From: Deltaproteobacteria bacterium GWB2_55_19
GTDB lineage: Bacteria; Desulfobacterota; GWC2-55-46
Direction: 5' to 3'
NCBI GenBank assembly: GCA_001797465.1
Contig: MGPQ01000019.1
Coordinates: 176,212 to 219,317 of the forward strand
Length of the DNA stretch: 43,106 nt
Within the stretch, counting starts at the first letter, position 1, and every line of letters begins with the position of its first letter. Both the position numbers and the translations under genes were made by a program. The notes beneath the pieces were generated by a model. It was not told the DNA's origin. It worked only from the letters and a program-made list of their open reading frames with translations, and did not search any database. Positions 10,268 through 19,295 of this stretch are shown here, one piece after another.

Positions 10268-11758
10268 ATGGCTGAAAAATCCGGATTGAAAGGGATATGG
10301 ATGAGGCTGTTCTTTACGGCGCTATGCGCCGTCATTTTGCTGTCGCCTGTAACCGCCCTGGGCGAAGTGGTGGGGACTGCCCCGGTCCCTGCGCCGGAGG
10401 CCGGCGCTGATAAAATGGCTATCGCCGGTCCAGAGGCCGCGTCCTCAAAAGGCGAGCGCCTCAAGACCGCGGACTCCCTCGCCAAAGGGGGCGGGCTCGA
10501 TGAGGCCGTCTCCATTTTAACAACACTCGTTGCCGAGTTCCCGGACGACTTCGAGGCGGCGGTCTCGCTTGCCCGCGCCCTGTCCTGGGCAGGTGATTAC
10601 GAAGGGTCTGTCGCGGGATACAACAGGGCGCTCACACTCCGGCCCGGAAACCCTGAGGCGCTCTCAGGCCTCGGAAGGGTCCTCTCGTGGGCCGGCGAGT
10701 ACGAGAGCGCAGTCGAGGCGTATAAAAAATCGATCGAGGCCGACCCGAATGACAGGGACGCGAGAAAAGGGTTTTCCCGGACGCTCTGGTGGAAAGGGGA
10801 AATAGATGCGGCCCTCAAAGAGGTGCAAGAGGTATTGTCGTCCTCGCCGGCCGACGAGGAGGCGCTTGAGATCGAGGAGAGGCTCCGTGACGAAAAGGGC
10901 CCGCTCCTGAGGGCGCGTTATTCGAGCTCCACCGACTCGGACTCGAACGAGTTGAAAATGTACGGCCTTTCAGGGTATTATTGGACAGGAGCGCCAGGCA
11001 GGGTTACATTCAACCTGGATTTTTACGAGGCGTCGAGCCAGTGGGCCACGGCGAATGCTACGACGTTCGGGGTAAAAGACTCTATCGATCTGTCCGGCGC
11101 TCTGACTGTTAACGCGGGGCTTTCTTTAGTCGTCTTCAAGCCGGAGAACGGCGAGACCGTCTTCGCAGTCGGCGGCCTTAACTGCAGATACGAGCTTTCT
11201 TCCAGGACGCGGCTTTCGGCGGGCTATAACTACTCGCCTATGCTCGATACCGTTGCGCTCATAGAGAACCACGTGAGGACAGGCGAATACCACGGCGCGC
11301 TCTCGCACGATTGGCGCGGTGCGACATTTACCGCTTCGACCGCTTTCGCTGGCTACTCCGACAATAACTCGAGCTACGACATCGTTGCTACGGCCGTGTA
11401 CAAGCTCTCGGAGAGACACGGCATATATGCAGGCGCTACTTCCGAGTACAAGGTTTTTTCGGAACATACCGCGAGCGGGTACTTCAACCCGCCGAACATA
11501 TTCTCAAACGGTATCTTCCTCTCCGTCGAAGACGAAATACCCGGCACGCGCCTTTCGTACAGCGCAAACATAGAGGCCGGCATACAGAGCTTCAGCGGCA
11601 AGACGGAATCCACTTCCGCGATCGAAGCCGGCGTCGAATGGCGGTTAACAAGGGAAGTCTCGCTTGACGCGGGATACAAGTACAGCAGGTCGGCGCTCGA
11701 ATCCTCCTCGGGCTTCAGGTTCGAGGAGGTAAAGGCCGGGGTCACGTACCTCTACTGA
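10268..11758 (+). CDS. TPR protein with C-terminal outer-membrane beta-barrel (YaiO-like)
   Basis: 496 residues. An N-terminal signal peptide (hydrophobic core about 13-30, ending near ALG) is followed by TPR units at about 75-205, including the near-repeated motifs RALSWAGDYEGSV and RVLSWAGEYESAV, typical of the YaiO family. From about residue 215 to the end there are alternating amphipathic strands, ending in an aromatic tail (VTYLY) as expected for an outer-membrane barrel. This layout parallels PgaA and YaiO, which export or organise polysaccharide at the outer membrane. The preceding glycosyltransferase and short spacing support the same role; the function is inferred. Confidence 0.88.
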   Translation: MAEKSGLKGIWMRLFFTALCAVILLSPVTALGEVVGTAPVPAPEAGADKMAIAGPEAASSKGERLKTADSLAKGGGLDEAVSILTTLVAEFPDDFEAAVSLARALSWAGDYEGSVAGYNRALTLRPGNPEALSGLGRVLSWAGEYESAVEAYKKSIEADPNDRDARKGFSRTLWWKGEIDAALKEVQEVLSSSPADEEALEIEERLRDEKGPLLRARYSSSTDSDSNELKMYGLSGYYWTGAPGRVTFNLDFYEASSQWATANATTFGVKDSIDLSGALTVNAGLSLVVFKPENGETVFAVGGLNCRYELSSRTRLSAGYNYSPMLDTVALIENHVRTGEYHGALSHDWRGATFTASTAFAGYSDNNSSYDIVATAVYKLSERHGIYAGATSEYKVFSEHTASGYFNPPNIFSNGIFLSVEDEIPGTRLSYSANIEAGIQSFSGKTESTSAIEAGVEWRLTREVSLDAGYKYSRSALESSSGFRFEEVKAGVTYLY

Positions 11759-12327
11759 TGAAGAAGGCAATGTCAACCGAGAAAAAAATCTGGCTCGTCA
11801 TGGCCGTCTTTATCGGCCTCTTCGCCTACGGCGTCTGGAACCTCTTCAGGCCAGACGCCTTTCCCATAAGTTTTGTTCGGGGCGAGGTGCGGGAGGTCTC
11901 TTCCGTGGTGCTCGTCGGCCCGTATCCGTCAAAAGACGAGTTGAAGGTCCTCGCCGGCAAGGGTGTCGTTGAGATAGTGTCTCTCATGGACCCCAGGCTC
12001 GCAATCGAAAGGCCCCTTGTCGAGGAAGAGAAGAGGATGGCCTCGGAGCTTAAATTCGCTTTTTTTAATTTCCCGATCGATTTTTCAAACATGGAAGGGG
12101 GCGGGTCCAGGGAGGAGCTCGACAAGGCGGTCAAACACCTATCGGACAGGAACGACAGGACAAAAGTCTACGTCCATTGCTACCTCGGCAGGCACAGGGT
12201 TGCCCTCCTGGAGGCCGCCTTCAGAAAGGCGGCCTCAGGCAAAGACCTCAGCCCATCTCCTCTTCGATCCGCGCAACGGCCTCCCGCGACTCAAAAAGCG
12301 CTTGCCCCACTGGACCCCTCCCGTTGA
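11758..12327 (+). CDS. Membrane-anchored dual-specificity/tyrosine phosphatase-like protein
   Basis: 189 residues. A transmembrane helix at about 11-29 precedes a cysteine-phosphatase fold. The signature HCX5R is visible as HCYLGRHR (Cys141, Arg147), and a candidate general-acid Asp (108) lies in FPIDFS. GPYPS near residue 54 matches the start of the DSP fold. The protein would hydrolyse phosphoester bonds, possibly on tyrosine or a lipid/sugar phosphate. Its ATG overlaps the preceding stop by one base (TGATG), so it is translationally coupled to the barrel gene. The last 26 residues are low-complexity, Pro-rich and antisense to the 3' end of the Roadblock gene, suggesting recent C-terminal extension by loss of a stop. 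Confidence 0.85.
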   Translation: MKKAMSTEKKIWLVMAVFIGLFAYGVWNLFRPDAFPISFVRGEVREVSSVVLVGPYPSKDELKVLAGKGVVEIVSLMDPRLAIERPLVEEEKRMASELKFAFFNFPIDFSNMEGGGSREELDKAVKHLSDRNDRTKVYVHCYLGRHRVALLEAAFRKAASGKDLSPSPLRSAQRPPATQKALAPLDPSR

Positions 12328-12604
12328 GCGCGACGACGAGGCAGTAGCCTTCCTTTATCGCCGAGAGCACAAGCCTCGAAGTACCGGCAACTATCGCGAC
12401 AGACTTAATCGCCGTCCCCCCCTGACGCGAAGCTATGTCCTTTACGGCGTTGAATATCACGGAGTGGTGCGCGCCTATGATGTCCATCTCGATTGATTCC
12501 GATGAGGCGTAAACGTCCACGACCTCCCCGTCAGAGGCGAGCATCACCGCCCCCTCGGCCCCAAGCCCCTCGACCAAACCCCTCAATATCTCTTGAAACG
12601 ACAT
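12248..12604 (-). CDS. Roadblock/LC7 domain protein
   Basis: 118 residues, one Roadblock/LC7 (MglB-like) domain: MSFQEILRGLVE helix, a GAEGAVMLASDGEVV strand pair, a long central helix, then strands with LVLSAIKEGYCLVVAL. Such proteins dimerise and regulate small Ras-like GTPases (MglA with MglB), or act as stand-alone scaffolds. No GTPase gene is in this window, so the partner is unknown. It lies 82 bp downstream of smc on the same strand, separated by a strong hairpin, and its 3' end overlaps the convergent phosphatase gene by 80 bp. Start is ATG at 12604, preceded by GGTGACTGGAG. Confidence 0.85.
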   Translation of the reverse strand: MSFQEILRGLVEGLGAEGAVMLASDGEVVDVYASSESIEMDIIGAHHSVIFNAVKDIASRQGGTAIKSVAIVAGTSRLVLSAIKEGYCLVVALNGRGPVGQALFESREAVARIEEEMG

Positions 12605-12641
12605 CTCCAGTCACCCCGGCCCGGTTTGACCCGGGAGCTTT

Positions 12642-12675
12642 CTGAGAGAAACTTTTTACAAAAAGTTTCTCTCAG
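12642..12675 (-). terminator. Perfect inverted repeat downstream of smc, probable terminator
   Basis: CTGAGAGAAACTTTTT (12642-12657) and its exact complement (12660-12675) form a 16-bp stem with only two bases between arms. In RNA the A/U-rich tip would open into a larger loop. It lies 12 bp after the smc stop and upstream of the Roadblock gene. It lacks a clear external U tract, so it may only partly terminate. Confidence 0.65.
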
Positions 12676-12686
12676 GGATCTATTCA

Positions 12687-15600
12687 CTAAAACCGTACCG
12701 AGATGACCTTGGAGACGCCGGGTTCTTCCATGGTGATGCCGTAGAGGGCGTCGGCCATTTCCATCGTCTTTTTGTTGTGTGTTATGAGCATGAACTGGCT
12801 TATACGTGACATCTCTTTTACGAATATATTGAAGCGGTCGATGTTGGCATCATCCAAAGGCGCGTCGACTTCGTCCAGGAGGCAGAACGGGGACGGCTTT
12901 ATGAGGAATATGGAGAATATGAGGGCTGTGGCCGTGAGCGCCTTTTCTCCGCCGGAGAGGAGCGAGATGGACTGGAGCCTTTTTCCGGGCGGCTGGGCGA
13001 CTATATCGACGCCCGCTTCGAGTATGTCGGTGTCTTCTGTCAGGCGGAGCTCCGCCCTGCCGCCGCTGAAGAACCTGGGGAAGGTCTCCTGGAACTTCGC
13101 GTTTATCTCGTCGAACGCGGTCTTGAATTTTTCGCGCGTCGTCCTGTTTATGCGGGTGATGGCTGTGTGGAGCGCGTCGACCGACTTTGTGAGGTCAGCC
13201 TGCTGGTCGAGGAGGAACTGGTGCCTCCTTTCGAGGTCGGCGTATTCCTCGAGGGCTGAGAGGCTCACCTCTCCGAGCTCGGATATCTTTTCGCGGAGCT
13301 CGCTTCTCCGGGCCTCTTCGGTGGTTGTCTCAGGTATGTGTCCGCCCTCGGGTCCGGCGAATGGGGCGAGGGCGACGGAGTATTTCTCGGAGACCTTGTC
13401 CTTAAGGTTTGCGATGGAGAGCTCGTATTCCTTTGTGTCGATGGAGAGCTCGCCCTTCAACTCCTGCAACTCGGAGAATGCTGATTTGAGGGACTTTATC
13501 TCGTGCTCGGAATCTTTGAGGCTATTGGCGAGGCCGTTCATCTCCTCGGTCCGCTGGACCTCTTCTTTTTTTATCGCGTCGAGTTCGCCAAGGAGGCCGT
13601 CGAGCCTGGCCTTGAGGTCGTCGAGGGACTTAAGCTTTTCGTCGGACTCGACGCGTCCGCGTTCTATTTCGGAGGACCTCGCTTCTATCTTCCTTGATGT
13701 GTCGGCTGTCGCAGACTCTTTAGCGGCGATCTCCCTCTTAATGGAGCCGTGACGCTCGTTCGAGTGCGCGAGGCTTACGCGTATCTCGGTCAATATCCCG
13801 GAGAGGCGTTCTTTTTCCGAGGCGAGGGCGAGTATCTCTTCGGAGAGCGTTGCGATGGCCCGTTCCTTTTCGATGAGGGACTGTTCGGACGCCTCCCTCT
13901 CGGCGTTGACCGAGGTTTTCCTGGAGGCGATATCGCGCCCCTTTGATTCAGCGTCGAGGATGTCGGCCTCCGCGGTGTCGCGGACCTTTGAGAGCCTCGC
14001 GTACTCGGCGTTTGAGCGCCTGAGCTCGCTTTCGGCGTTTACGCGCTCGATGTCTATTGAGTGGATGCGCTCCCTGCATTCGTCGAGGAGCGCTTTCGTG
14101 CCTGCGATATCGGTTTCGATGTTTTTAAGGGACGCCTCGCAGGAGGCGGAGTCAGCGGAGAGCCTGTCGGTCGTCTGTTTAAGGGACTTTATCTCGCCCC
14201 TCTTCTGGAGTATGCCGTCTGTCGAGACCGACGAGCCGCCGGTTATGACCCCTTGCGCGTCTATGACGTCGCCGTCGAGGGTGACTATGGCGCGGTAGAG
14301 ATCATTCTGGTTCCAGAGCGCGAGCGCCGCCTGAAGGGTATCGGCGACGAGGGTGTCGCCGAGCAGGTATCCGGCGACCGACTCGTACCCGTCCTTTATG
14401 CGTACTTCGCGGATAAGCTCGCGCACCCCGGGGAAGTCGGCGTTGCCTTGCGCGGGGACCGGGGATGAGGAGCGGAGGTTCTGTACTGGGACAAAACTCC
14501 CCCTGCCCGAACTCGTGGATTTAAGGAATTCTATGGCGTCGATGCCTTCCTTCTGGCTCTCGACGATTATGAACTGGAGCCTGTCGCCGAGGACCGCTTC
14601 GACGGCCTTTTCAAACCCGGGGTTCGTCTCGATGACGTCGGCAAGGAGGCCGCGGATGCCTGAGGCCCCTTTTTTCATTATGGCCTTTGGGCCGCCCTTC
14701 AACCCTTCGAAGTTCCGCTCCATTTCTTCGAGTGTGGCGAGCCTCGCTGAGGCCTTTGAGGATTCGTCCTTGAGGGCCCTGGCAATTGAAATCTGTTTGG
14801 CCCTGTCGGCGTCGAGGGATTCAAGGAGCTCCTTGATGGATTTGAGCTCGCCTTCCTTCGCTTCTTTGTCAGCGGCCTTTCCCGCGAGCGCTTCCTGAAG
14901 CGCCTTCATGGGGGTTTCGAGCGAAGCGATGAGCCGTAGGGCCTCCTCTTTTTCAGATGAGGCCCGCGAGTTTCTCACCCGCATGTTCTCTTCGTCTCTT
15001 AAAAGGTTCTGGGCAGAGTGCTTTAAGTCCGCAAGCCTCGTCGAGGTCTTGAGCGCCTCGGCCTTCTCCGCCCTCTGGGCGTCTTCTTTTTCTTTTAACT
15101 GCGAGGCGATAGCCTCGAAAAACGCGGAGTTCTCGGCGCGCCGCGCGGATTCCGAGGCGATAGCGGAGGAGGCCGCCTCAAGGGCCTCGCCGAGGGATGA
15201 GAGCTCGGTCTTTGCAAGCTCTGAAGCGGCCTTGAGCTCGTCTATTTCCTTAAGGAGCCTTTCCCTGTCCCTGTTGAGCTCTTCTATCCTCATCTTCGAG
15301 AGGGCGCTCTTCCTCTCCTCGTCCTGTATGAGCTTTTCGACGCCGAAGACCCTCTCGCGAATGTTCCTGTATAACGCCTCGACGGATTCGTAGCCGGTCT
15401 TCAGCTCGTCCATGAGTGTTTCTTTGGAGGTGATGGAGGTGGAAAGGGATAGCTCCTCGTCCTTGATGGATTCGAGCCTTTTGAGAGCATCTTCTAGCTC
15501 GTCCTTGAGCTTCTTGAGCTCTAAGGAGGAGAGGAGTATGTCAACGCCGCGGAGCTCCTCGCGCAGAGCCTTGTACCTCTCGGCCTTCTTAGCCTGCCTG

Positions 15601-16229
15601 TTGAGCGAATTGAGCTGTCTTTTGACCTCGCTTATGATGTCGCTTACGCGCGTGAGGTTCTCTCGCGTAGCCTCGAGCCTCCGGAGGGCCGCCTCCTTCT
15701 TATGCTTGAACTTGTTTATGCCGGCGGCCTCTTCGAATATGGCGCGCCTCTCCTCGGGCCTGGCGCTTATGAGCCAGCCGACCTGCCCCTGCTCGATAAT
15801 GGAATACGCGCGCGTGGCGATGCCGGTGTCGGTAAAGAGGTCGACTATGTCGCGTAGCCTCGACTGGACCCTGTTTATATAGTACTCGCTCTCGCCGGAG
15901 CGGTAGAGTCTGCGCGATATCTCGATCTCGGTGAAGTTGGAGAACCGGCCGCCCGCCGCGGCGCCGCCTTCGTTCGAGAAGGTAAGGACGACCTCGGCCA
16001 TGCCCAGCGGTTTACGCGAGTCCGATCCGTTGAAGATAATGTCTTCCATGTGCTTACCGCGCAAATGCCGCGCGTTCTGCTCGCCGAGCACCCAGCGGAT
16101 GGCGTCGACGATGTTCGATTTCCCGCACCCGTTCGGCCCGATGATGCCCGAGGTGCCCAGCGGGAAGTTCAAGGTGACCTTATCGACAAAAGACTTGAAC
16201 CCGTGGATGGTAAGTTTTTTAATCTTCAA
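12687..16229 (-). CDS. smc: Chromosome segregation ATPase SMC
   Basis: 1180 residues, the usual bacterial SMC length. The N-terminal head has Walker A GPNGCGKS (31-38) and the R-loop region LGEQNARHLRG. Two long coiled-coil arms flank a hinge at about 510-660 (with PVPAQGN and a GGSSV segment). The C-terminal head carries the ABC signature LLSGGEKALTA and Walker B with the D-loop (FCLLDEVDAPLDDAN). SMC, with ScpAB, compacts and orients newly replicated DNA; scpA and scpB are not in this window. The start is TTG at 16229 with AAGGGG seven bases upstream, which supports this rare start. Assignment is secure. Confidence 0.98.
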   Translation of the reverse strand: MKIKKLTIHGFKSFVDKVTLNFPLGTSGIIGPNGCGKSNIVDAIRWVLGEQNARHLRGKHMEDIIFNGSDSRKPLGMAEVVLTFSNEGGAAAGGRFSNFTEIEISRRLYRSGESEYYINRVQSRLRDIVDLFTDTGIATRAYSIIEQGQVGWLISARPEERRAIFEEAAGINKFKHKKEAALRRLEATRENLTRVSDIISEVKRQLNSLNRQAKKAERYKALREELRGVDILLSSLELKKLKDELEDALKRLESIKDEELSLSTSITSKETLMDELKTGYESVEALYRNIRERVFGVEKLIQDEERKSALSKMRIEELNRDRERLLKEIDELKAASELAKTELSSLGEALEAASSAIASESARRAENSAFFEAIASQLKEKEDAQRAEKAEALKTSTRLADLKHSAQNLLRDEENMRVRNSRASSEKEEALRLIASLETPMKALQEALAGKAADKEAKEGELKSIKELLESLDADRAKQISIARALKDESSKASARLATLEEMERNFEGLKGGPKAIMKKGASGIRGLLADVIETNPGFEKAVEAVLGDRLQFIIVESQKEGIDAIEFLKSTSSGRGSFVPVQNLRSSSPVPAQGNADFPGVRELIREVRIKDGYESVAGYLLGDTLVADTLQAALALWNQNDLYRAIVTLDGDVIDAQGVITGGSSVSTDGILQKRGEIKSLKQTTDRLSADSASCEASLKNIETDIAGTKALLDECRERIHSIDIERVNAESELRRSNAEYARLSKVRDTAEADILDAESKGRDIASRKTSVNAEREASEQSLIEKERAIATLSEEILALASEKERLSGILTEIRVSLAHSNERHGSIKREIAAKESATADTSRKIEARSSEIERGRVESDEKLKSLDDLKARLDGLLGELDAIKKEEVQRTEEMNGLANSLKDSEHEIKSLKSAFSELQELKGELSIDTKEYELSIANLKDKVSEKYSVALAPFAGPEGGHIPETTTEEARRSELREKISELGEVSLSALEEYADLERRHQFLLDQQADLTKSVDALHTAITRINRTTREKFKTAFDEINAKFQETFPRFFSGGRAELRLTEDTDILEAGVDIVAQPPGKRLQSISLLSGGEKALTATALIFSIFLIKPSPFCLLDEVDAPLDDANIDRFNIFVKEMSRISQFMLITHNKKTMEMADALYGITMEEPGVSKVISVRF

Positions 16230-16377
16230 CTATATGCCCCTTAAGCCATGTTTGAGACCGGATTGTCGGATTGGAGATGAATCGTAGCAAAGTTTCATCT
16301 TTTTGTAAAGTAAAAAAACCTTCAAAATACAACAGAGAGTATAAAAAAATCCTGAAAGCACAACATGTGGGGGCTCG

Positions 16378-16422
16378 ATAACAGAAAGCCCCTTCCAGTG
16401 ACTGGAAGGGGCTTTCTGTTAT
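16378..16422 (-). terminator. 22-bp perfect hairpin downstream of ppdK
   Basis: A perfect 22-bp inverted repeat (16378-16399 and 16401-16422) around a single central base, containing AGCCCCTTCCAG and its complement. It lies 16 bp past the ppdK stop and about 150 bp upstream of smc. A classic U tract is missing on the minus strand, but the A/T-rich stem base resembles the other terminators here. It may separate ppdK from smc transcription. Confidence 0.8.
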
Positions 16423-16438
16423 CTTATTCGTTAAAGGG

Positions 16439-19123
16439 CTATTTTTTGGACTTCAGCGCGGCCTGCGCCGCGGCGAGCCTCGCGATAGGCACCCTGAAGG
16501 GCGAGCATGAGACGTAGTTGAAGTTGTTCTCGTGGCAGAACTCGACCGAGGCCGGGTCGCCGCCGTGCTCGCCGCAGATGCCGATCTTAAGGTTCTTCTT
16601 CGTCTTTCTCCCCTTCTCTATCGCCATCTTTATAAGGAGGCCGACCCCTTCCTGGTCGAGAGACTGGAACGGGTCGTTCTTCAATACCCCGGCTTTTTTC
16701 TCGTCCACATAGTCAGGGAGGAACCTCCCGGCGTCGTCCCTCGACATGCCGAGCGTCATCTGCGTTAAGTCGTTCGTGCCGAAGGAGAAGAACTCGGCTA
16801 CCCCCGCTATCTGGTCGGCAAGGAGCGCGGCCCTCGGGACCTCTATCATGGTGCCGACGAGGTACTTTATCTTTACGTTCTCCTCCCGCATGACCGCCTC
16901 GGCGACCACTCTCGTCCTGTCCGCGAGGATCTTGAGTTCCTTCGCGTCGATGATGAGCGGGAGCATTATCTCGGGGAATACATGTATGTTCTTCTTTTTG
17001 CACTCGCAGGCCGCTTCCATTATGGCCCGGACCTGCATGTCGAGTATCTCGGGGTATGTGATGCACAGGCGGCTCCCCCTGTGGCCGAGCATGGGGTTCG
17101 CCTCGTGGAGCCGGTCTATCCTCCTTTTTACCTGATGGAACGGGAGGGAGAGTCTCTGCGCGAGTTGTTTCTGGTCCGCCTCCGTGTGCGGGACGAACTC
17201 GTGGAGGGGCGGGTCTATGAGCCTTACGGTAACGGGCTTTCCGTCCATCGCCCTGAAAATGCCGACGAAGTCCTTTTTCTGGAAGGGGAGGAGCTCGTCC
17301 AAAGACCTTTTTCTCGTCTCCTCGTCCTCGGCGATGATCATCCGCTGTATGGCGATTCTACGCGCGTCGGTGTCGAAGAACATGTGCTCGGTCCTGCAGA
17401 GCCCTATGCCTTCGGCCCCGAGCCTTATGGCGTTTTCCGCGTCGTAAGGGGTATCGACGTTTGTGCGGACCTTGAGCTTCCTCACATTGTCTGCCCAACT
17501 CATAAGAGAGCTGTACGCCTCAGGGAACTCCGGCTTTGTGAGGCTGAGGGCGGCCTTGAAGACCTCTCCAGTTGATCCGTTTATCGTTATCTCGTCGCCT
17601 TCCTTTATTACCGTGTCGCCGACAGAGACGGTCTTTGCCTCGTAGTCGATGAGGAGGTCTTCGCATCCTACGACACAGCACTTGCCCCATCCTCTTGCCA
17701 CGACCGCCGCGTGGGAGGTCTTGCCGCCTGTGGCGGTGAGTATCCCTTTGGCCGCGTGCATGCCGCCGACGTCTTCAGGGCTCGTCTCCTTCCTTACGAG
17801 TATTACTTTTTTGCCCTGCGCGGTAGCGCTCTCGGCGTCCCTCGCGCTGAATACCACGGCCCCTGAGGCCGCGCCGGGCACCGCCGCGATGCCTGTGGCG
17901 AATAGGTGGCGCTGGAGCTCGTCCATCGGTATCTTCGGGTCGATTACAGGGTAGAAGAGCCCCTCTATGTCCTTGTCCGTAATCCTTAAAATCGCGTCCT
18001 TCTTCGTGATGAGCCGCTCCTTCACCATGTCGACGGCTATGCTGAAGGCCGCCATGGGGGAGCGTTTGCCGGACCTGCACTGGAGTATGTAGAGTTTGCC
18101 TTCCTCTATCGTGAACTCTATGTCCTGCATGTCCTTGTAATGGCGCTCAAGCTTTGACCTGACTTTCGTAAGCTGTGTGTATATCTCCGGCATTATGCGG
18201 TCGAGGTCGCTTAAGTGTATCGGGGTCCTTATGCCGGCCACGACGTCCTCGCCCTGGGCGTTCATGAGGAGGTCGCCGTAGAATGTGTCCTCGCCGGTAT
18301 TGGGGTCGCGGGTGAAGCACACCCCTGTGCCTGAGGTGTCGCCCTTGTTGCCGAAGACCATCTGGACTACATTGACCGCGGTCCCGAGGAGGCCGGTGAT
18401 CTTCTCGACCCTCCTGTATGTCACGGCCTTCTCGGCCATCCATGAGCCGATGACCGCGTCGACAGAGCCCCAGAGCTGTTCTTCCGGGTCCTGGGGGAAG
18501 TCCTTCTTTGTAGCGTCCTTATAGACGGATTTGAACCTCGTTATGAGCTCCTCGAGCTCTGATTCGTTGACGTCCGTGTCGAGGACGTGCCCCTTCCTGA
18601 TGTTCAGGCGGACCTTGGTGCGCCGCTCCTTTATGTCGTCGAACTCGTCGTCGAACTTTTTTCTCGGCACCCCCATCGCGGTAGAGCCGTACATTACGAT
18701 GAAGCGCCTGTACGCATCGAGCGCGAACCGTCTGTTCGCGGTCTTTCTCGCGAGCCCTTCGACCGACTTATCATTCAGGCCGAGGTTGAGTATAGTCTCC
18801 ATCATGCCGGGCATGGAGCGGGCCGCGCCCGAGCGGACGGATACGAGTAGCGGGTCCTCGGGGTCTCCGAGCTTCTTCCCGACGAGTTTTTCAAGCCTCG
18901 CGAGGTTCTTTTTCACCTCTTGGGCAAAGCCCTGGGGGTATTTTTTCACAGATTTATAATAAAAGTCGCAGACCTCCGCCGTGATGGTAAAGCCTGCGGG
19001 GACCGGGAGCCCGATGTTCGTCATCTCGGCGAGACCGGCGCCCTTGCCGCCAAGGAGGTCCTTCATCGTCCCCTTGCCCTCGGCCTTACCGCCGCCGAAG
19101 AAGTAAACGAATTTCTTTGCCAT
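16439..19123 (-). CDS. ppdK: Pyruvate, phosphate dikinase
   Basis: 894 residues, full length. Reversibly interconverts pyruvate, ATP and phosphate with PEP, AMP and pyrophosphate. The order of domains is complete: N-terminal ATP-grasp (GGKGAGLAEM; VSVRSGAARSMPGM), the swivelling phosphohistidine domain with the catalytic His in GGKTSHAAVVARG, and the C-terminal PEP/pyruvate barrel with GTMIEVPRAAL, FGTNDLTQMT and the catalytic Cys in GICGEHGGDP. ATG at 19123 is preceded by GGAGG. Palindromic repeat B occupies the upstream region, starting 24 bp before the ATG, and so may lie in its promoter or leader. With gap, pgk, tpiA and aldolase here it supports gluconeogenic or PPi-based glycolytic flux. 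Confidence 0.98.
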   Translation of the reverse strand: MAKKFVYFFGGGKAEGKGTMKDLLGGKGAGLAEMTNIGLPVPAGFTITAEVCDFYYKSVKKYPQGFAQEVKKNLARLEKLVGKKLGDPEDPLLVSVRSGAARSMPGMMETILNLGLNDKSVEGLARKTANRRFALDAYRRFIVMYGSTAMGVPRKKFDDEFDDIKERRTKVRLNIRKGHVLDTDVNESELEELITRFKSVYKDATKKDFPQDPEEQLWGSVDAVIGSWMAEKAVTYRRVEKITGLLGTAVNVVQMVFGNKGDTSGTGVCFTRDPNTGEDTFYGDLLMNAQGEDVVAGIRTPIHLSDLDRIMPEIYTQLTKVRSKLERHYKDMQDIEFTIEEGKLYILQCRSGKRSPMAAFSIAVDMVKERLITKKDAILRITDKDIEGLFYPVIDPKIPMDELQRHLFATGIAAVPGAASGAVVFSARDAESATAQGKKVILVRKETSPEDVGGMHAAKGILTATGGKTSHAAVVARGWGKCCVVGCEDLLIDYEAKTVSVGDTVIKEGDEITINGSTGEVFKAALSLTKPEFPEAYSSLMSWADNVRKLKVRTNVDTPYDAENAIRLGAEGIGLCRTEHMFFDTDARRIAIQRMIIAEDEETRKRSLDELLPFQKKDFVGIFRAMDGKPVTVRLIDPPLHEFVPHTEADQKQLAQRLSLPFHQVKRRIDRLHEANPMLGHRGSRLCITYPEILDMQVRAIMEAACECKKKNIHVFPEIMLPLIIDAKELKILADRTRVVAEAVMREENVKIKYLVGTMIEVPRAALLADQIAGVAEFFSFGTNDLTQMTLGMSRDDAGRFLPDYVDEKKAGVLKNDPFQSLDQEGVGLLIKMAIEKGRKTKKNLKIGICGEHGGDPASVEFCHENNFNYVSCSPFRVPIARLAAAQAALKSKK

Positions 19124-19146
19124 GTAATGATCCTCCGGAGATTATG

Positions 19147-19295
19147 TATAGTCTGCTCTAAAAATTGCTCTTTTTCCTGATCTCTGTGTCAGGTCGTAAA
19201 TAAAAATGCTCACATATTGCCATATATGCTGCGCTTTTTATTTCCGCCCTTCCTTGACCTCAGAAAAAATTCCTGATTTTTAGAGGCAGACTATA
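19147..19295. repeat. Palindromic repeat B, copy 1, upstream of ppdK
   Basis: A near-palindrome of about 149 bp. Its ends (19147-19165 and 19276-19295) are inverted copies with one indel: TATAGTCTGC then TCTAAAAAT. An inner inverted pair AAATAAAAA/TTTTTATTT and AGGTC/GACCT extend the fold. The segment 19189-19282 is nearly identical to 25918-26011, with about five differences by eye. No coding potential. The form (terminal inverted repeats, no ORF, dispersed) is MITE-like. Confidence 0.8.
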
